The notes below the pieces were generated by a model. The model saw only the letters and a list, made by a program, of their open reading frames with translations, was not told the origin of the DNA and did not search any database. Shown here piece after piece: positions 1 to 4,942 of a stretch of 6,962 nt of DNA (the first letter of the stretch is position 1; each line of letters begins with the position of its first letter). This DNA is from an uncultured Anaerococcus sp. (GTDB lineage Bacteria > Bacillota > Clostridia > Tissierellales > Peptoniphilaceae): positions 1 to 6,962 of the forward strand of contig URRX01000078.1 in NCBI GenBank assembly GCA_900550345.1, read 5' to 3'. Both the position numbers and the translations under genes were made by a program.

Positions 1-76
1 CAGCGTCAAGTAAATCATTTGAATCCAGGCTTAATTTTGCATTTCCGCCCATAAAAATAATAATCTGATTCTCCAT
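1..76 (-). CDS. Partial open frame overlapping the 3' end of the preceding gene
   Basis: A second frame opens at an ATG at 76 and stays open to the window edge. It begins MENQIIIFMGGNAKLSL and continues to a final DLLDA, 25 codons in all. It overlaps the 153-aa frame by 62 bases. The possible ribosome sites are poor: AAAGGA two bases before the ATG, or another AAAGGA about 13 bases before it. It could be a translationally coupled downstream gene. It could also be the true continuation of the 153-aa protein, joined by a one-base indel in the A-run at 53-57, which would read ...ESDYYF-MGGNAKLSL.... The frame is closed upstream by a stop near 91-93, so it cannot be a long independent gene starting further upstream. 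Confidence 0.4.
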   Translation of the reverse strand, partial: MENQIIIFMGGNAKLSLDSNDLLDA

Positions 77-476
77 ATTCCTTTGACAATCCTTTTTCTA
101 TCTTTTTAGATAAAGACTCATAATAAGACTTAATATTATCAAATGTTTCTTTATCATTTATTTGCATCCCTGGATTTAGTAAACAAAGATATATTAATCC
201 ATTTTTATAATCTCCATGTACATGTGTTGGTATAGCATAATTTACATTAGACTTGTACTTTTCTCCCTCTGTAATAACATCGAACATTTCTAGCCAAGAA
301 TAATTTTCATTTGAATTTTCAGACTTTAGTGACTCACAAAATTCTCCAACTATCTTATCAAAAAACTTCCCATTATCCTTTAAATAAGGATTTTTCTTAT
401 CAAGATTTTTTTCATTTTCAGCAAAATTTTTTAAAGCCTCATTTATATCTTCAATTGTAATATCTTTTTTTGTCAT
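15..476 (-). CDS. Unrecognised 153-aa protein with an LLNPG motif, possibly a truncated reading frame
   Basis: I do not recognise this gene with certainty. The ATG at 476 is preceded by AGGAGG (481-486) four bases away, so the start is well supported. The first half is acidic and lysine/asparagine-rich, with no signal peptide or membrane segment, so a soluble cytosolic protein is likely. Around residues 92-103 a hydrophobic strand ends in CLLNPG. This resembles the NPG loop seen in uracil-DNA-glycosylase-like and related hypothetical proteins, but that is only motif resemblance. The last 15-20 residues (YYFYGRKCKIKPGFK) look unlike the rest. In the next frame a more protein-like stretch runs to the window edge, so the annotated stop may result from a frameshift in the A5 run at 53-57. 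The gene follows pepF on the same strand but is separated from it by a terminator, so it is probably its own transcript. I see no convincing promoter. Confidence 0.6.
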   Translation of the reverse strand: MTKKDITIEDINEALKNFAENEKNLDKKNPYLKDNGKFFDKIVGEFCESLKSENSNENYSWLEMFDVITEGEKYKSNVNYAIPTHVHGDYKNGLIYLCLLNPGMQINDKETFDNIKSYYESLSKKIEKGLSKEYGESDYYFYGRKCKIKPGFK

Positions 477-480
477 AAAT

Positions 481-486
481 CCTCCT
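481..486 (-). promoter_or_regulatory. Ribosome binding site of the 153-aa gene
   Basis: AGGAGG on the minus strand lies four bases before the ATG at 476. It is a full Shine-Dalgarno match and fixes the start. Confidence 0.7.
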
Positions 487-530
487 AATAATAGATATTT
501 CTTACTCTATTCCTACCCCAAAAATCAACG

Positions 531-560
531 AAAAAAGGAAGGATTGGCTCCTTCCTTTTA
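531..560 (-). terminator. Intrinsic terminator of pepF
   Basis: An 11-bp perfect inverted repeat, AAAAGGAAGGA (533-543) and TCCTTCCTTTT (549-559), surrounds a five-base loop. On the minus strand the stem runs into a T tract made by the A run at 531-536. It lies about 30 bases past the pepF stop codon. On the plus strand the trailing sequence is poorer in T, so it mainly serves minus-strand transcription. It separates pepF from the 153-aa gene. Confidence 0.8.
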
Positions 561-590
561 GTTTATTCATACTTTTTTATTTTTACTATT

Positions 591-2390
591 TTATTCATAA
601 AGACCAAGCTTCTCGCAAAGCTCGTCTATTTGATCAACTATTTCTCCAATAAATTCAATGGTTTCTTCTAAGGCTTTTGTGTTTGTCATATCTACTCCAG
701 CTTTTTTGGCAAGATCCATTGGGCTTAGGGTTGATCCTAGAGTTAAAACTTCTCTCCAATTTTTGATGTCTTCTTCGTTTCCCTTTATTATTTTTTCAGA
801 AACTTTTGTACCTATTGTTAGTCCTGCTGAATAAGTGTATGGGTAAAGACCCATGTAATAATGTGGTTGGCGCATCCAAGTTAAGTCGGATCCTTCTACA
901 AGTTTTACATCTTCTCTCCAAAATTCTTTTAATTTTTCATTAAAAATTTCTTTGAAGTCTCCTGCTGTTAGGCTTTCTCCCCCATCAATTCTTTGGTAAA
1001 CTTCTCTTTGGAAAGCTGCTTCTAGAAAATGGGTTACGAAATTGTGGTAGTAGGTTTTTGAAATCATTGTATCCAAAACCCACAATTTTTCTCTATCGTC
1101 CTTGGCATTTTTTAGTAAATATCTTTCCATAGTTATTTCGTTTGCTGTTGATGGACTTTCTACAAAATACATGGAAACGTCTGTGTTTAGGGCATCTTGA
1201 TTTTTGTTTGTATTTTCAAAATGTCCAGCATGGCCCAATTCGTGAGCAAGGGTCATTACTTGGCTCATGTCCTTATTGTAGGTTGTCATTATATAAGAAT
1301 GGCAGCCGTAAGGTGTATCACAAAATGCTCCGGTTCTTTTTCCTTCGTTTTGTGCATAATCAATCCACCTATCGCTGAAAGCTTTTTTGAGCATTTCTAC
1401 ATAATCATCTCCCAAAACTTTTAGACCATCTACTATATAATCTCTCGCCTGATTAATTTCAATTTCTTTTGAAAAACCAGAATCAATTGAAAGCTTCAAA
1501 TCTGCATAGGTCATCTCGTCAAGATTGTAGACTTTTTTCAAAATATTTGCATATTTTCTCATGTGTTTTGGAAGTTTTTCCATGATTGTATTTATATGAT
1601 TATCGTAAATTTCTCTTGGAATATCTTGGTATGACAAAAGCATATCGATTACTGAATCATATCCCCTTAAATTTGCGAGAATTTTTTCATTATTTATGTG
1701 GGTATTATAAATAGACCCGTTTCCTGATTCGTAGCGAGAAAGTGCCTCGTGATAATTTTTGAAAGCTTCTCTTCTGATTTTTGTATCTTTATCAGTTTCG
1801 TAATATTCTTCAAAAGTGTTGTGATTTAGAGGAATACTTTTTCCATCAATTTTTATATCACTAACTTTAATATCCCCATAACGCAAAGAAGCATATTCGC
1901 CGTATGGTGCATCAAAAGTTGGAGATAATTTTGAGATAACTTCTTCAGCAGCATCATCCAAAATATGATCTTTTTTGTCCAAGGCTCTTTTTAGGAAATA
2001 ATCATAATCTTTGTGATTTTCTCTAACTTCATTTATGATTTTTTCATCAATTTTTGTCAAAAGACAATCAAAAAAAGTTAAATTTGCATAGATTCCGCTT
2101 GCTTTTGAACCAAAATTTGCATATCTTTTTTGTGGATGTGGGTCATTGGCATCAACTTCTGTAGAAATTGCTGCAAAAGATCCCAGTCTGTGCATAGATC
2201 CATAAATTTCAGATAAATCTTTTAAGGCCTTATATAATTTATCAGAAGAATCTATTTGACTGTAAGTTTTTTTGAAATTTTCACTTGACTTTATTGTTTT
2301 ATCAAGTTCTTCATAAAATTTCTCATCATTTTCAAATAAATCTTCCAATTTCCATGTTTCTTTTATATCAACTTCGTTTCTTTTTACCAT
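591..2390 (-). CDS. pepF: Oligoendopeptidase F (family M3B zinc metallopeptidase)
   Basis: A 599-residue cytosolic zinc peptidase that cuts internal bonds of short peptides taken up or released during protein breakdown. Length and layout match the PepF family (about 600 aa): an N-terminal helical M3_N-type region to about residue 190, then the catalytic M3 domain. The zinc motif HELGH is at residues 383-387, with His383 and His387 as ligands and Glu384 as catalyst. The third ligand is Glu411 in FVESPST, 28 residues after His383, as in the thimet oligopeptidase family. His510 in QPHYYMG and the tyrosines of LYPYTYSAG (516-520) match the substrate-binding end of the active site. There is no signal peptide. 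The ATG at 2390 is preceded by GGAGGG five bases away. The gene diverges from the aminopeptidase gene through a 69-bp shared promoter region and ends before a terminator, so it is probably monocistronic. No residue looks missing, and the enzyme should be active. Confidence 0.95.
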   Translation of the reverse strand: MVKRNEVDIKETWKLEDLFENDEKFYEELDKTIKSSENFKKTYSQIDSSDKLYKALKDLSEIYGSMHRLGSFAAISTEVDANDPHPQKRYANFGSKASGIYANLTFFDCLLTKIDEKIINEVRENHKDYDYFLKRALDKKDHILDDAAEEVISKLSPTFDAPYGEYASLRYGDIKVSDIKIDGKSIPLNHNTFEEYYETDKDTKIRREAFKNYHEALSRYESGNGSIYNTHINNEKILANLRGYDSVIDMLLSYQDIPREIYDNHINTIMEKLPKHMRKYANILKKVYNLDEMTYADLKLSIDSGFSKEIEINQARDYIVDGLKVLGDDYVEMLKKAFSDRWIDYAQNEGKRTGAFCDTPYGCHSYIMTTYNKDMSQVMTLAHELGHAGHFENTNKNQDALNTDVSMYFVESPSTANEITMERYLLKNAKDDREKLWVLDTMISKTYYHNFVTHFLEAAFQREVYQRIDGGESLTAGDFKEIFNEKLKEFWREDVKLVEGSDLTWMRQPHYYMGLYPYTYSAGLTIGTKVSEKIIKGNEEDIKNWREVLTLGSTLSPMDLAKKAGVDMTNTKALEETIEFIGEIVDQIDELCEKLGLYE

Positions 2391-2411
2391 ATTTTCCCTC
2401 CATTTCTACAT

Positions 2412-2440
2412 TTTATTATACCATCACAATAGAGTATAAT
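2412..2440 (+). promoter_or_regulatory. ampS promoter
   Basis: TATAAT at 2435-2440 is a perfect -10, with a weak -35 (TTTATT, 2412-2417) at a 17-base spacing. Transcription would start near 2447, leaving a leader of only about 13 bases before the ATG at 2460. The ATG at 2439 lies inside the -10 hexamer, which argues against it as the start codon. Confidence 0.55.
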
Positions 2441-2443
2441 GAA
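2415..2443 (-). promoter_or_regulatory. pepF promoter (extended -10)
   Basis: On the minus strand TATAAT (2415-2420) is preceded by TGG, giving an extended -10. A weak -35 (TTCATT, 2438-2443) lies 17 bases upstream. The start of transcription would fall about 20 bases before the pepF ATG. The -35 overlaps the -10 of the opposite promoter. Confidence 0.55.
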
Positions 2444-2459
2444 AAAAACGGAGGGAAAT

Positions 2460-3698
2460 ATGACAGTAAACAAAAATAAATTAGAAAATTATGCCAAACT
2501 TGCAGTTGAATTTGGTGTAAATGTACAAAAAAATGAAGACGTATTGATAAATTCTTCTTTAGAAGATCCAAGACTTGCAAGACTTATTGCAAAATATGCT
2601 TATAAAAAAGGAGCAAGACTTGTAAGCATAAATTGGAAAGATGAAGAGCTTACAAAATTAAAATATACCTACGAGAACCAAGAAACTTTAAACGAAGTTC
2701 CTGATTATATTATTGAAAAAAATATCTACCAACTTGAAAAACACAGATCAAACAGAATTTCTATAATTGGTGACGATCCAGATTTATTAAAAGATTTGGA
2801 CCAAAAAAAGATAGCAGAAGCTGTCAGAGAAAATTCTTTGAAATTAAAAGATTTTGTAAAATATACCATGAACGATATGGTTTCATGGCTTGTGATTGCC
2901 TATCCAACAAAAAAATGGGCAAAGAAAATTTTCCCAGACCTTGATGAAGAAAAAGCAGTAGACAAATTATGGAAAGTAATTTTTGATGTGAGCCGTGTTG
3001 ATGAAGATTGGGAGAAAACCAAAAAAAATTGGAATGACCATATAAACTTATTAAATGAAAAGGCAAAGTTTTTAAATTCTCACCAATTTGACGAAGTTCA
3101 TTACAAATCAAAAAACGGAACAGATTTAAGAGTTAAATTACCTAAAAATCACATTTGGATGTCAGCTTCATCAAAAAATGAAAAAGGCGACTTGTTTTTG
3201 CCAAATATCCCAACAGAAGAAGTTTTTACTTCTCCACAATTTGACGGAGTTGATGGAAGGCTCGTTGCTGTAAAACCACTCGTTTACAATGGAGTTATAA
3301 TAAATAATTTTGAATTCGCCTTTGAAAATGGAAAAGTTGTAGATTTTAAGGCAGAAGAAGGCTACGATACATTAAAAGAAATGCTCGAATCAGACGAAAA
3401 TGCAAAATATTTAGGAGAAATTGCCCTAGTTCCTTACGAATCTCCAATTTCAAAATCAAATATTTTATTTTTTAACACCTTATTTGACGAAAACGCATCA
3501 TGTCACTTCGCCCTTGGAAAAGCCTACCCAACAACCATAAAAGGTGGAACAGAAGTTGAAGATAAGGACCTACACAAAATTGGCCTAAATGATTCCTTAA
3601 TCCACGAAGATTTTATGGTAGGAGCAAAAGATTTGACTATAAAAGCCTACAAAGACGGGGAAGAATTTAATGTATTTGTTGATGGAAATTGGGCGTAA
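2460..3698 (+). CDS. ampS: M29 family metal-dependent aminopeptidase (AmpS/PepS/AmpT type)
   Basis: A 412-residue cytosolic aminopeptidase of family M29, which removes N-terminal residues from peptides using a two-metal site. All six metal-site residues expected for AmpS/AmpT enzymes can be placed: Glu254 in NIPTEEVFT, Glu320 in LGEIALV, His349 and Tyr356 in CHFALGKAY, and His382 and Asp384 in IHEDFMVG. Their spacing matches the staphylococcal AmpS pattern from memory, and the length fits the usual 410 or so residues. I chose the ATG at 2460: it has GGAGGG (2450-2455) four bases upstream and yields the typical N-terminus MTVNKNKLENYAKLAVEFG. An in-frame ATG at 2439 would add seven residues but lies in the -10 box and lacks a ribosome site. 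The gene diverges from pepF, and the pair makes sense as a peptide-catabolism locus. No clear terminator follows; the inverted-repeat element at 3756 may serve that role. Confidence 0.93.
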   Translation: MTVNKNKLENYAKLAVEFGVNVQKNEDVLINSSLEDPRLARLIAKYAYKKGARLVSINWKDEELTKLKYTYENQETLNEVPDYIIEKNIYQLEKHRSNRISIIGDDPDLLKDLDQKKIAEAVRENSLKLKDFVKYTMNDMVSWLVIAYPTKKWAKKIFPDLDEEKAVDKLWKVIFDVSRVDEDWEKTKKNWNDHINLLNEKAKFLNSHQFDEVHYKSKNGTDLRVKLPKNHIWMSASSKNEKGDLFLPNIPTEEVFTSPQFDGVDGRLVAVKPLVYNGVIINNFEFAFENGKVVDFKAEEGYDTLKEMLESDENAKYLGEIALVPYESPISKSNILFFNTLFDENASCHFALGKAYPTTIKGGTEVEDKDLHKIGLNDSLIHEDFMVGAKDLTIKAYKDGEEFNVFVDGNWA

Positions 3699-3755
3699 AT
3701 AAATTTTTTGAGTTTTAGGCAAAGTAAAAGTAAATTATATTTTAAAATCAATAAA

Positions 3756-3908
3756 GAGATCTCTCGGCTAGCTCGAGATGGGTTTGGCTTCGTTTTGTAT
3801 TTTCTATTTAAACTAAATAAATAAATTAAAACTTTATAATCCATTTTTAAATAAAAAATATAAACTTCAGCATTTAAATAAATACCATATTTACCCATCT
3901 CGAGCCGA
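3756..3908 (+). repeat. Inverted-repeat (MITE/BIME-like) element, copy 1
   Basis: About 153 bp with inverted ends. GCTCGAGATGGGT (3771-3783) on the left is matched by its reverse complement at 3893-3905. The left end starts GAGATCTCTCG; the right end is shorter and lacks the matching outer GAGATCTC. The interior is AT-rich with no coding potential. The right 63 bases (3843-3905) match 4211-4273 of copy 2 at roughly 56 of 63 positions by eye. Both copies lie in the same orientation. No transposase is present, so any mobility would depend on an enzyme encoded elsewhere. Transcribed, the ends would pair into a long hairpin. Confidence 0.7.
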
Positions 3909-3911
3909 TAT

Positions 3912-3932
3912 ATATGCCTTGATTTGGCATAT
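3912..3932. repeat. Short hairpin next to repeat copy 1
   Basis: ATATGCC (3912-3918) and GGCATAT (3926-3932) form a perfect 7-bp stem with a seven-base loop, just past the right end of the first inverted-repeat element. There is no T tract on the plus strand, so it is not a convincing terminator. Confidence 0.4.
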
Positions 3933-3954
3933 TTATCTCTAAAACTAGTGCAAG

Positions 3955-4023
3955 AGCACGGAAGAATTTTCGTAGTAAATGAGTTTTCATAAGCACGGAA
4001 AATTTGCATAGAAAATGAGTTTT
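3955..4023 (+). repeat. Two tandem copies of a 37-bp-period repeat
   Basis: Copy one (3955-3987) and copy two (3992-4023) both start AGCACGGAA, then carry an AATTT-TAG-AAATGAGTTTT pattern. They differ by a few substitutions and a one-base indel. The period is 37 bases. I see no open frame or promoter associated with them. Function is unknown; an intergenic repeat unit of this genome is the simplest reading. Confidence 0.6.
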
Positions 4024-4054
4024 AGTAGTCTAGAAATCACATAGATTATGTAAG

Positions 4055-4092
4055 CTTAACATAAATTTCAATCATAGAAATTTCAATGTAAG
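4055..4092. repeat. Imperfect long hairpin in intergenic DNA
   Basis: AAATTTC (4063-4069) and GAAATTT (4077-4083) form a perfect stem with a seven-base loop. The flanks CTTAACAT (4055-4062) and ATGTAAG (4086-4092) can extend it past a two-base bulge and one mismatch. A smaller hairpin ACATA-GAT-TATGT lies just upstream (4039-4051). No T tract follows, so its role is unclear. Confidence 0.4.
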
Positions 4093-4119
4093 AATAAATT
4101 AAAATCCAAAAATAATTAA

Positions 4120-4289
4120 GAGATCTCTCGACTCACTTCGTTCCCTCGAGATGGGTTTTCTTCGTTAATTTTTTATATTTAAATTTTATAATAAGTAAAA
4201 AGTTTATATCTATTTTAAATAAAAAATACTAACTTTAGCATTTAAACATATACCATATTTACCCATCTCGAGCGTAGTCGAGAGATCTC
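4120..4289 (+). repeat. Inverted-repeat (MITE/BIME-like) element, copy 2, intact
   Basis: A 170-bp element with nested perfect terminal inverted repeats. The outer 14-bp pair is GAGATCTCTCGACT (4120-4133) with AGTCGAGAGATCTC (4276-4289). The inner 12-bp pair is CTCGAGATGGGT (4145-4156) with its complement at 4261-4272. Each end is also a small self-pairing palindrome. The AT-rich interior has no gene. Copy 1 and the lone unit at 6888-6916 share the same end sequences. I could not see a clear target-site duplication (flanks TAATTAA and ATTTTTAG), so insertion by transposition is not proven. Confidence 0.75.
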
Positions 4290-4352
4290 ATTTTTAGTGT
4301 AAGTATAAAATTATATATAACCTAGGATTTTAAAAATAATAACACTAAAATG
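4289..4352. repeat. Inverted repeat downstream of element copy 2
   Basis: CATTTTTAGTGT (4289-4300) is nearly complementary to ACACTAAAATG (4342-4352), with one extra T. The loop is about 41 bases. It sits just upstream of the antitoxin promoter. It may simply be AT-rich chance or a decayed repeat. Confidence 0.3.
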
Positions 4353-4354
4353 TA

Positions 4355-4382
4355 TTGAAATTAAAATAAAATCTTATATAAT
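4355..4382 (+). promoter_or_regulatory. Promoter of the antitoxin RNA
   Basis: TTGAAA (4355-4360) and TATAAT (4377-4382), spaced by 16 bases, make a near-consensus vegetative promoter reading toward the shared terminator. No open frame follows, so the product is expected to be a short RNA starting near 4389. It is stronger in sequence than the toxin promoter, as expected for an antitoxin made in excess. Confidence 0.7.
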
Positions 4383-4388
4383 AATATT

Positions 4389-4456
4389 GAGCATGGTACC
4401 GAGTTATATCCATGACCAAACAAAAAGACAGGAGCAGCCACTCCTGTCTTTTTTTG
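4389..4456 (+). ncRNA. Candidate par/Fst-type antitoxin RNA (RNA II-like)
   Basis: A predicted RNA of about 68 nt runs from the promoter at 4355-4382 to the T tract after the terminator at 4422-4453. Its 5' part carries ATGGTACCGAGTT (4393-4405), the same 13-mer that occurs on this strand inside the toxin gene (4538-4550). It can therefore pair perfectly with codons 3-7 of the toxin mRNA. A second block, TCCATGACC (4409-4417), can pair with the nine mRNA bases covering the start codon and the four bases before it, counting two G-U pairs. Together they would block ribosome entry. Size, convergent layout, shared terminator and two pairing blocks match RNA II of the pAD1 par locus. Ends are estimated from the promoter and terminator. 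Confidence 0.65.
4422..4453. terminator. Bidirectional terminator shared by toxin and antitoxin RNAs
   Basis: A 13-bp perfect stem, AAAAAGACAGGAG (4422-4434) with CTCCTGTCTTTTT (4441-4453), has a six-base loop and T tracts on both strands. It lies six bases past the toxin stop codon on the minus strand and ends the plus-strand RNA. Loop bases of the two transcripts are complementary and could begin their pairing. Confidence 0.85.
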
Positions 4457-4458
4457 TG

Positions 4459-4557
4459 CTAATTATCGTTTTTTATATATCTGTCTAGCCACTTGATAAT
4501 ATAATGAGCTATTACATTACCTGCGACAGATATTAAAATGGTACCGAGTTTTTCCAC
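4459..4557 (-). CDS. Small hydrophobic type I toxin, Fst-like (32 aa)
   Basis: A 32-residue peptide that starts at GTG (4557) and ends at TAG (4459-4461). The ribosome site is very strong: GGGAGGTGA (4562-4570), four bases before the start. The peptide opens MEKLGTILISVAG, continues with a hydrophobic stretch (about residues 5-21) able to span the membrane, then has KWLDR at residues 22-26 and a charged tail, IKNDN. The length and the WLD+ motif followed by a charged tail resemble Fst-family toxins, though the usual proline in the membrane part is absent. Such peptides act at the cell membrane and are kept silent by an antisense RNA. The gene has its own promoter, a structured leader, a shared terminator and a facing RNA with complementary sequence. 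Without that context a peptide this short would not be callable. Alternative: a small membrane peptide of unrelated role. Confidence 0.7.
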   Translation of the reverse strand: MEKLGTILISVAGNVIAHYIIKWLDRYIKNDN

Positions 4558-4561
4558 AACC

Positions 4562-4588
4562 TCACCTCCCAACTGTTACCAGTTTGGG
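4562..4588 (-). promoter_or_regulatory. Toxin ribosome site with adjoining leader hairpin
   Basis: In the toxin mRNA the leader bases at 4568-4588 can fold with stem CCCAA-CTG against CAG-TTGGG, one bulged A and a GTAA loop. The last three G of this stem are the first bases of the Shine-Dalgarno GGGAGGTGA (4562-4570). The hairpin could therefore reduce ribosome access, as the 5' stem-loop does in pAD1 RNA I. Confidence 0.5.
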
Positions 4589-4603
4589 TACGATAACATG
4601 TTT

Positions 4604-4631
4604 ATTATATCATTTATATTTTCAATTTAAA
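4604..4631 (-). promoter_or_regulatory. Toxin mRNA promoter
   Basis: On the minus strand TATAAT (4604-4609) is preceded by TGA, an extended -10. TTTAAA (4626-4631) lies 16 bases upstream as a moderate -35. Transcription should start near 4597, giving a 40-base leader and a transcript of about 180 bases ending at the shared terminator. Confidence 0.55.
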
Positions 4632-4680
4632 TCTAATAATTCAAAAACATAATTCAAAAACTTTTATCTAATTAAATAAC

Positions 4681-4711
4681 TTTACAAATTTCAAAAAGAA
4701 GGTACCATAAT
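4681..4711 (+). promoter_or_regulatory. Possible promoter of the structured leader RNA
   Basis: TTTACA (4681-4686) is a good -35. CATAAT (4706-4711) is a fair -10, but the spacing is 19 bases, longer than ideal. The implied start, near 4717, coincides with the 5' strand of the predicted closing stem. Weak but consistent. Confidence 0.35.
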
Positions 4712-4715
4712 ATAC

Positions 4716-4942
4716 GAAGAACTGTTGTAAAACGGTGGTTGCCGATTTTTTATCGGTAGTTTTTATCTGATGCGTGGAAGTTGAACCTTGCCAAATAAGT
4801 GCCTGATGTGGGATTTGTTTGACCTTAAATTCTTCTATAAGCTCAGAGTTTTTACAAGAAAAAATAATCTAAACAAAAAAGCATCAACACCAGCCGAAGA
4901 TTGCGCGATTAGTTATTACTAAGACAGCAGTCTTTTTTGTTT
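4716..4942 (+). ncRNA. Candidate structured RNA or riboswitch-like leader upstream of the yitT-like gene
   Basis: I do not recognise the RNA class. Several helices can be drawn. A closing stem pairs 4716-4728 with 4924-4935: 12 pairs, one bulged A, two G-U pairs, followed by a T tract. A second stem pairs CGG-TGGTT (4733-4740) with AACACCAGCCG (4886-4896), with two bulges. A 6-bp hairpin CCGAT/ATCGG lies within 4741-4757. A perfect stem pairs TGATGC (4768-4773) with GCATCA (4881-4886). CAAAT/ATTTG (4792-4796 with 4813-4817) makes a further local stem. Competing pairings exist: CTGTT-GTAA-AACGG (4722-4735), GAAGAA/TTCTTC (4716-4721 with 4830-4835), and a weak terminator AAGAC/GTCTT (4921-4938). 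Helices closing across 200 bases suggest a folded RNA. I see no motif of the SAM, TPP, M-box, T-box, SRP or RNase P families. It may be a free RNA or a leader of the downstream gene. Confidence 0.4.

Noticed and set aside
1142..1424. Two plus-strand open frames inside pepF
   Set aside because: They are antisense shadows of the conserved zinc-site region of pepF, with no start signals.
2439..2459. Upstream ATG that would lengthen ampS by seven residues
   Set aside because: It sits within the -10 box TATAAT, has no ribosome site, and would make the true Shine-Dalgarno part of the coding sequence.
2824..3111. A 95-codon minus-strand frame inside ampS
   Set aside because: It lies wholly within a well-supported gene on the other strand, with no ribosome site.
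3647..4009. A 120-codon open frame on the minus strand
   Set aside because: It overlaps the end of ampS and runs through the inverted-repeat element. It has no ribosome site and a low-complexity translation.
3955..4023. Possible CRISPR repeats
   Set aside because: Only two degenerate copies exist, with a gap of four bases instead of a spacer, and no cas gene is present.
4806..4922. A 38-codon plus-strand frame starting MWDLFDLKFF and ending CAISYY
   Set aside because: There is no Shine-Dalgarno before its ATG, and its sequence coincides with the 3' half of the predicted structured RNA and the terminator stem. A leader peptide is possible, but I cannot support it.
4716..4942. SRP RNA, tmRNA, RNase P RNA or a common riboswitch (SAM, TPP, M-box, lysine, cobalamin, T-box)
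   Set aside because: None of the conserved core motifs of these families could be found by eye. A covariance-model search would decide, and 6S RNA in particular is not excluded.
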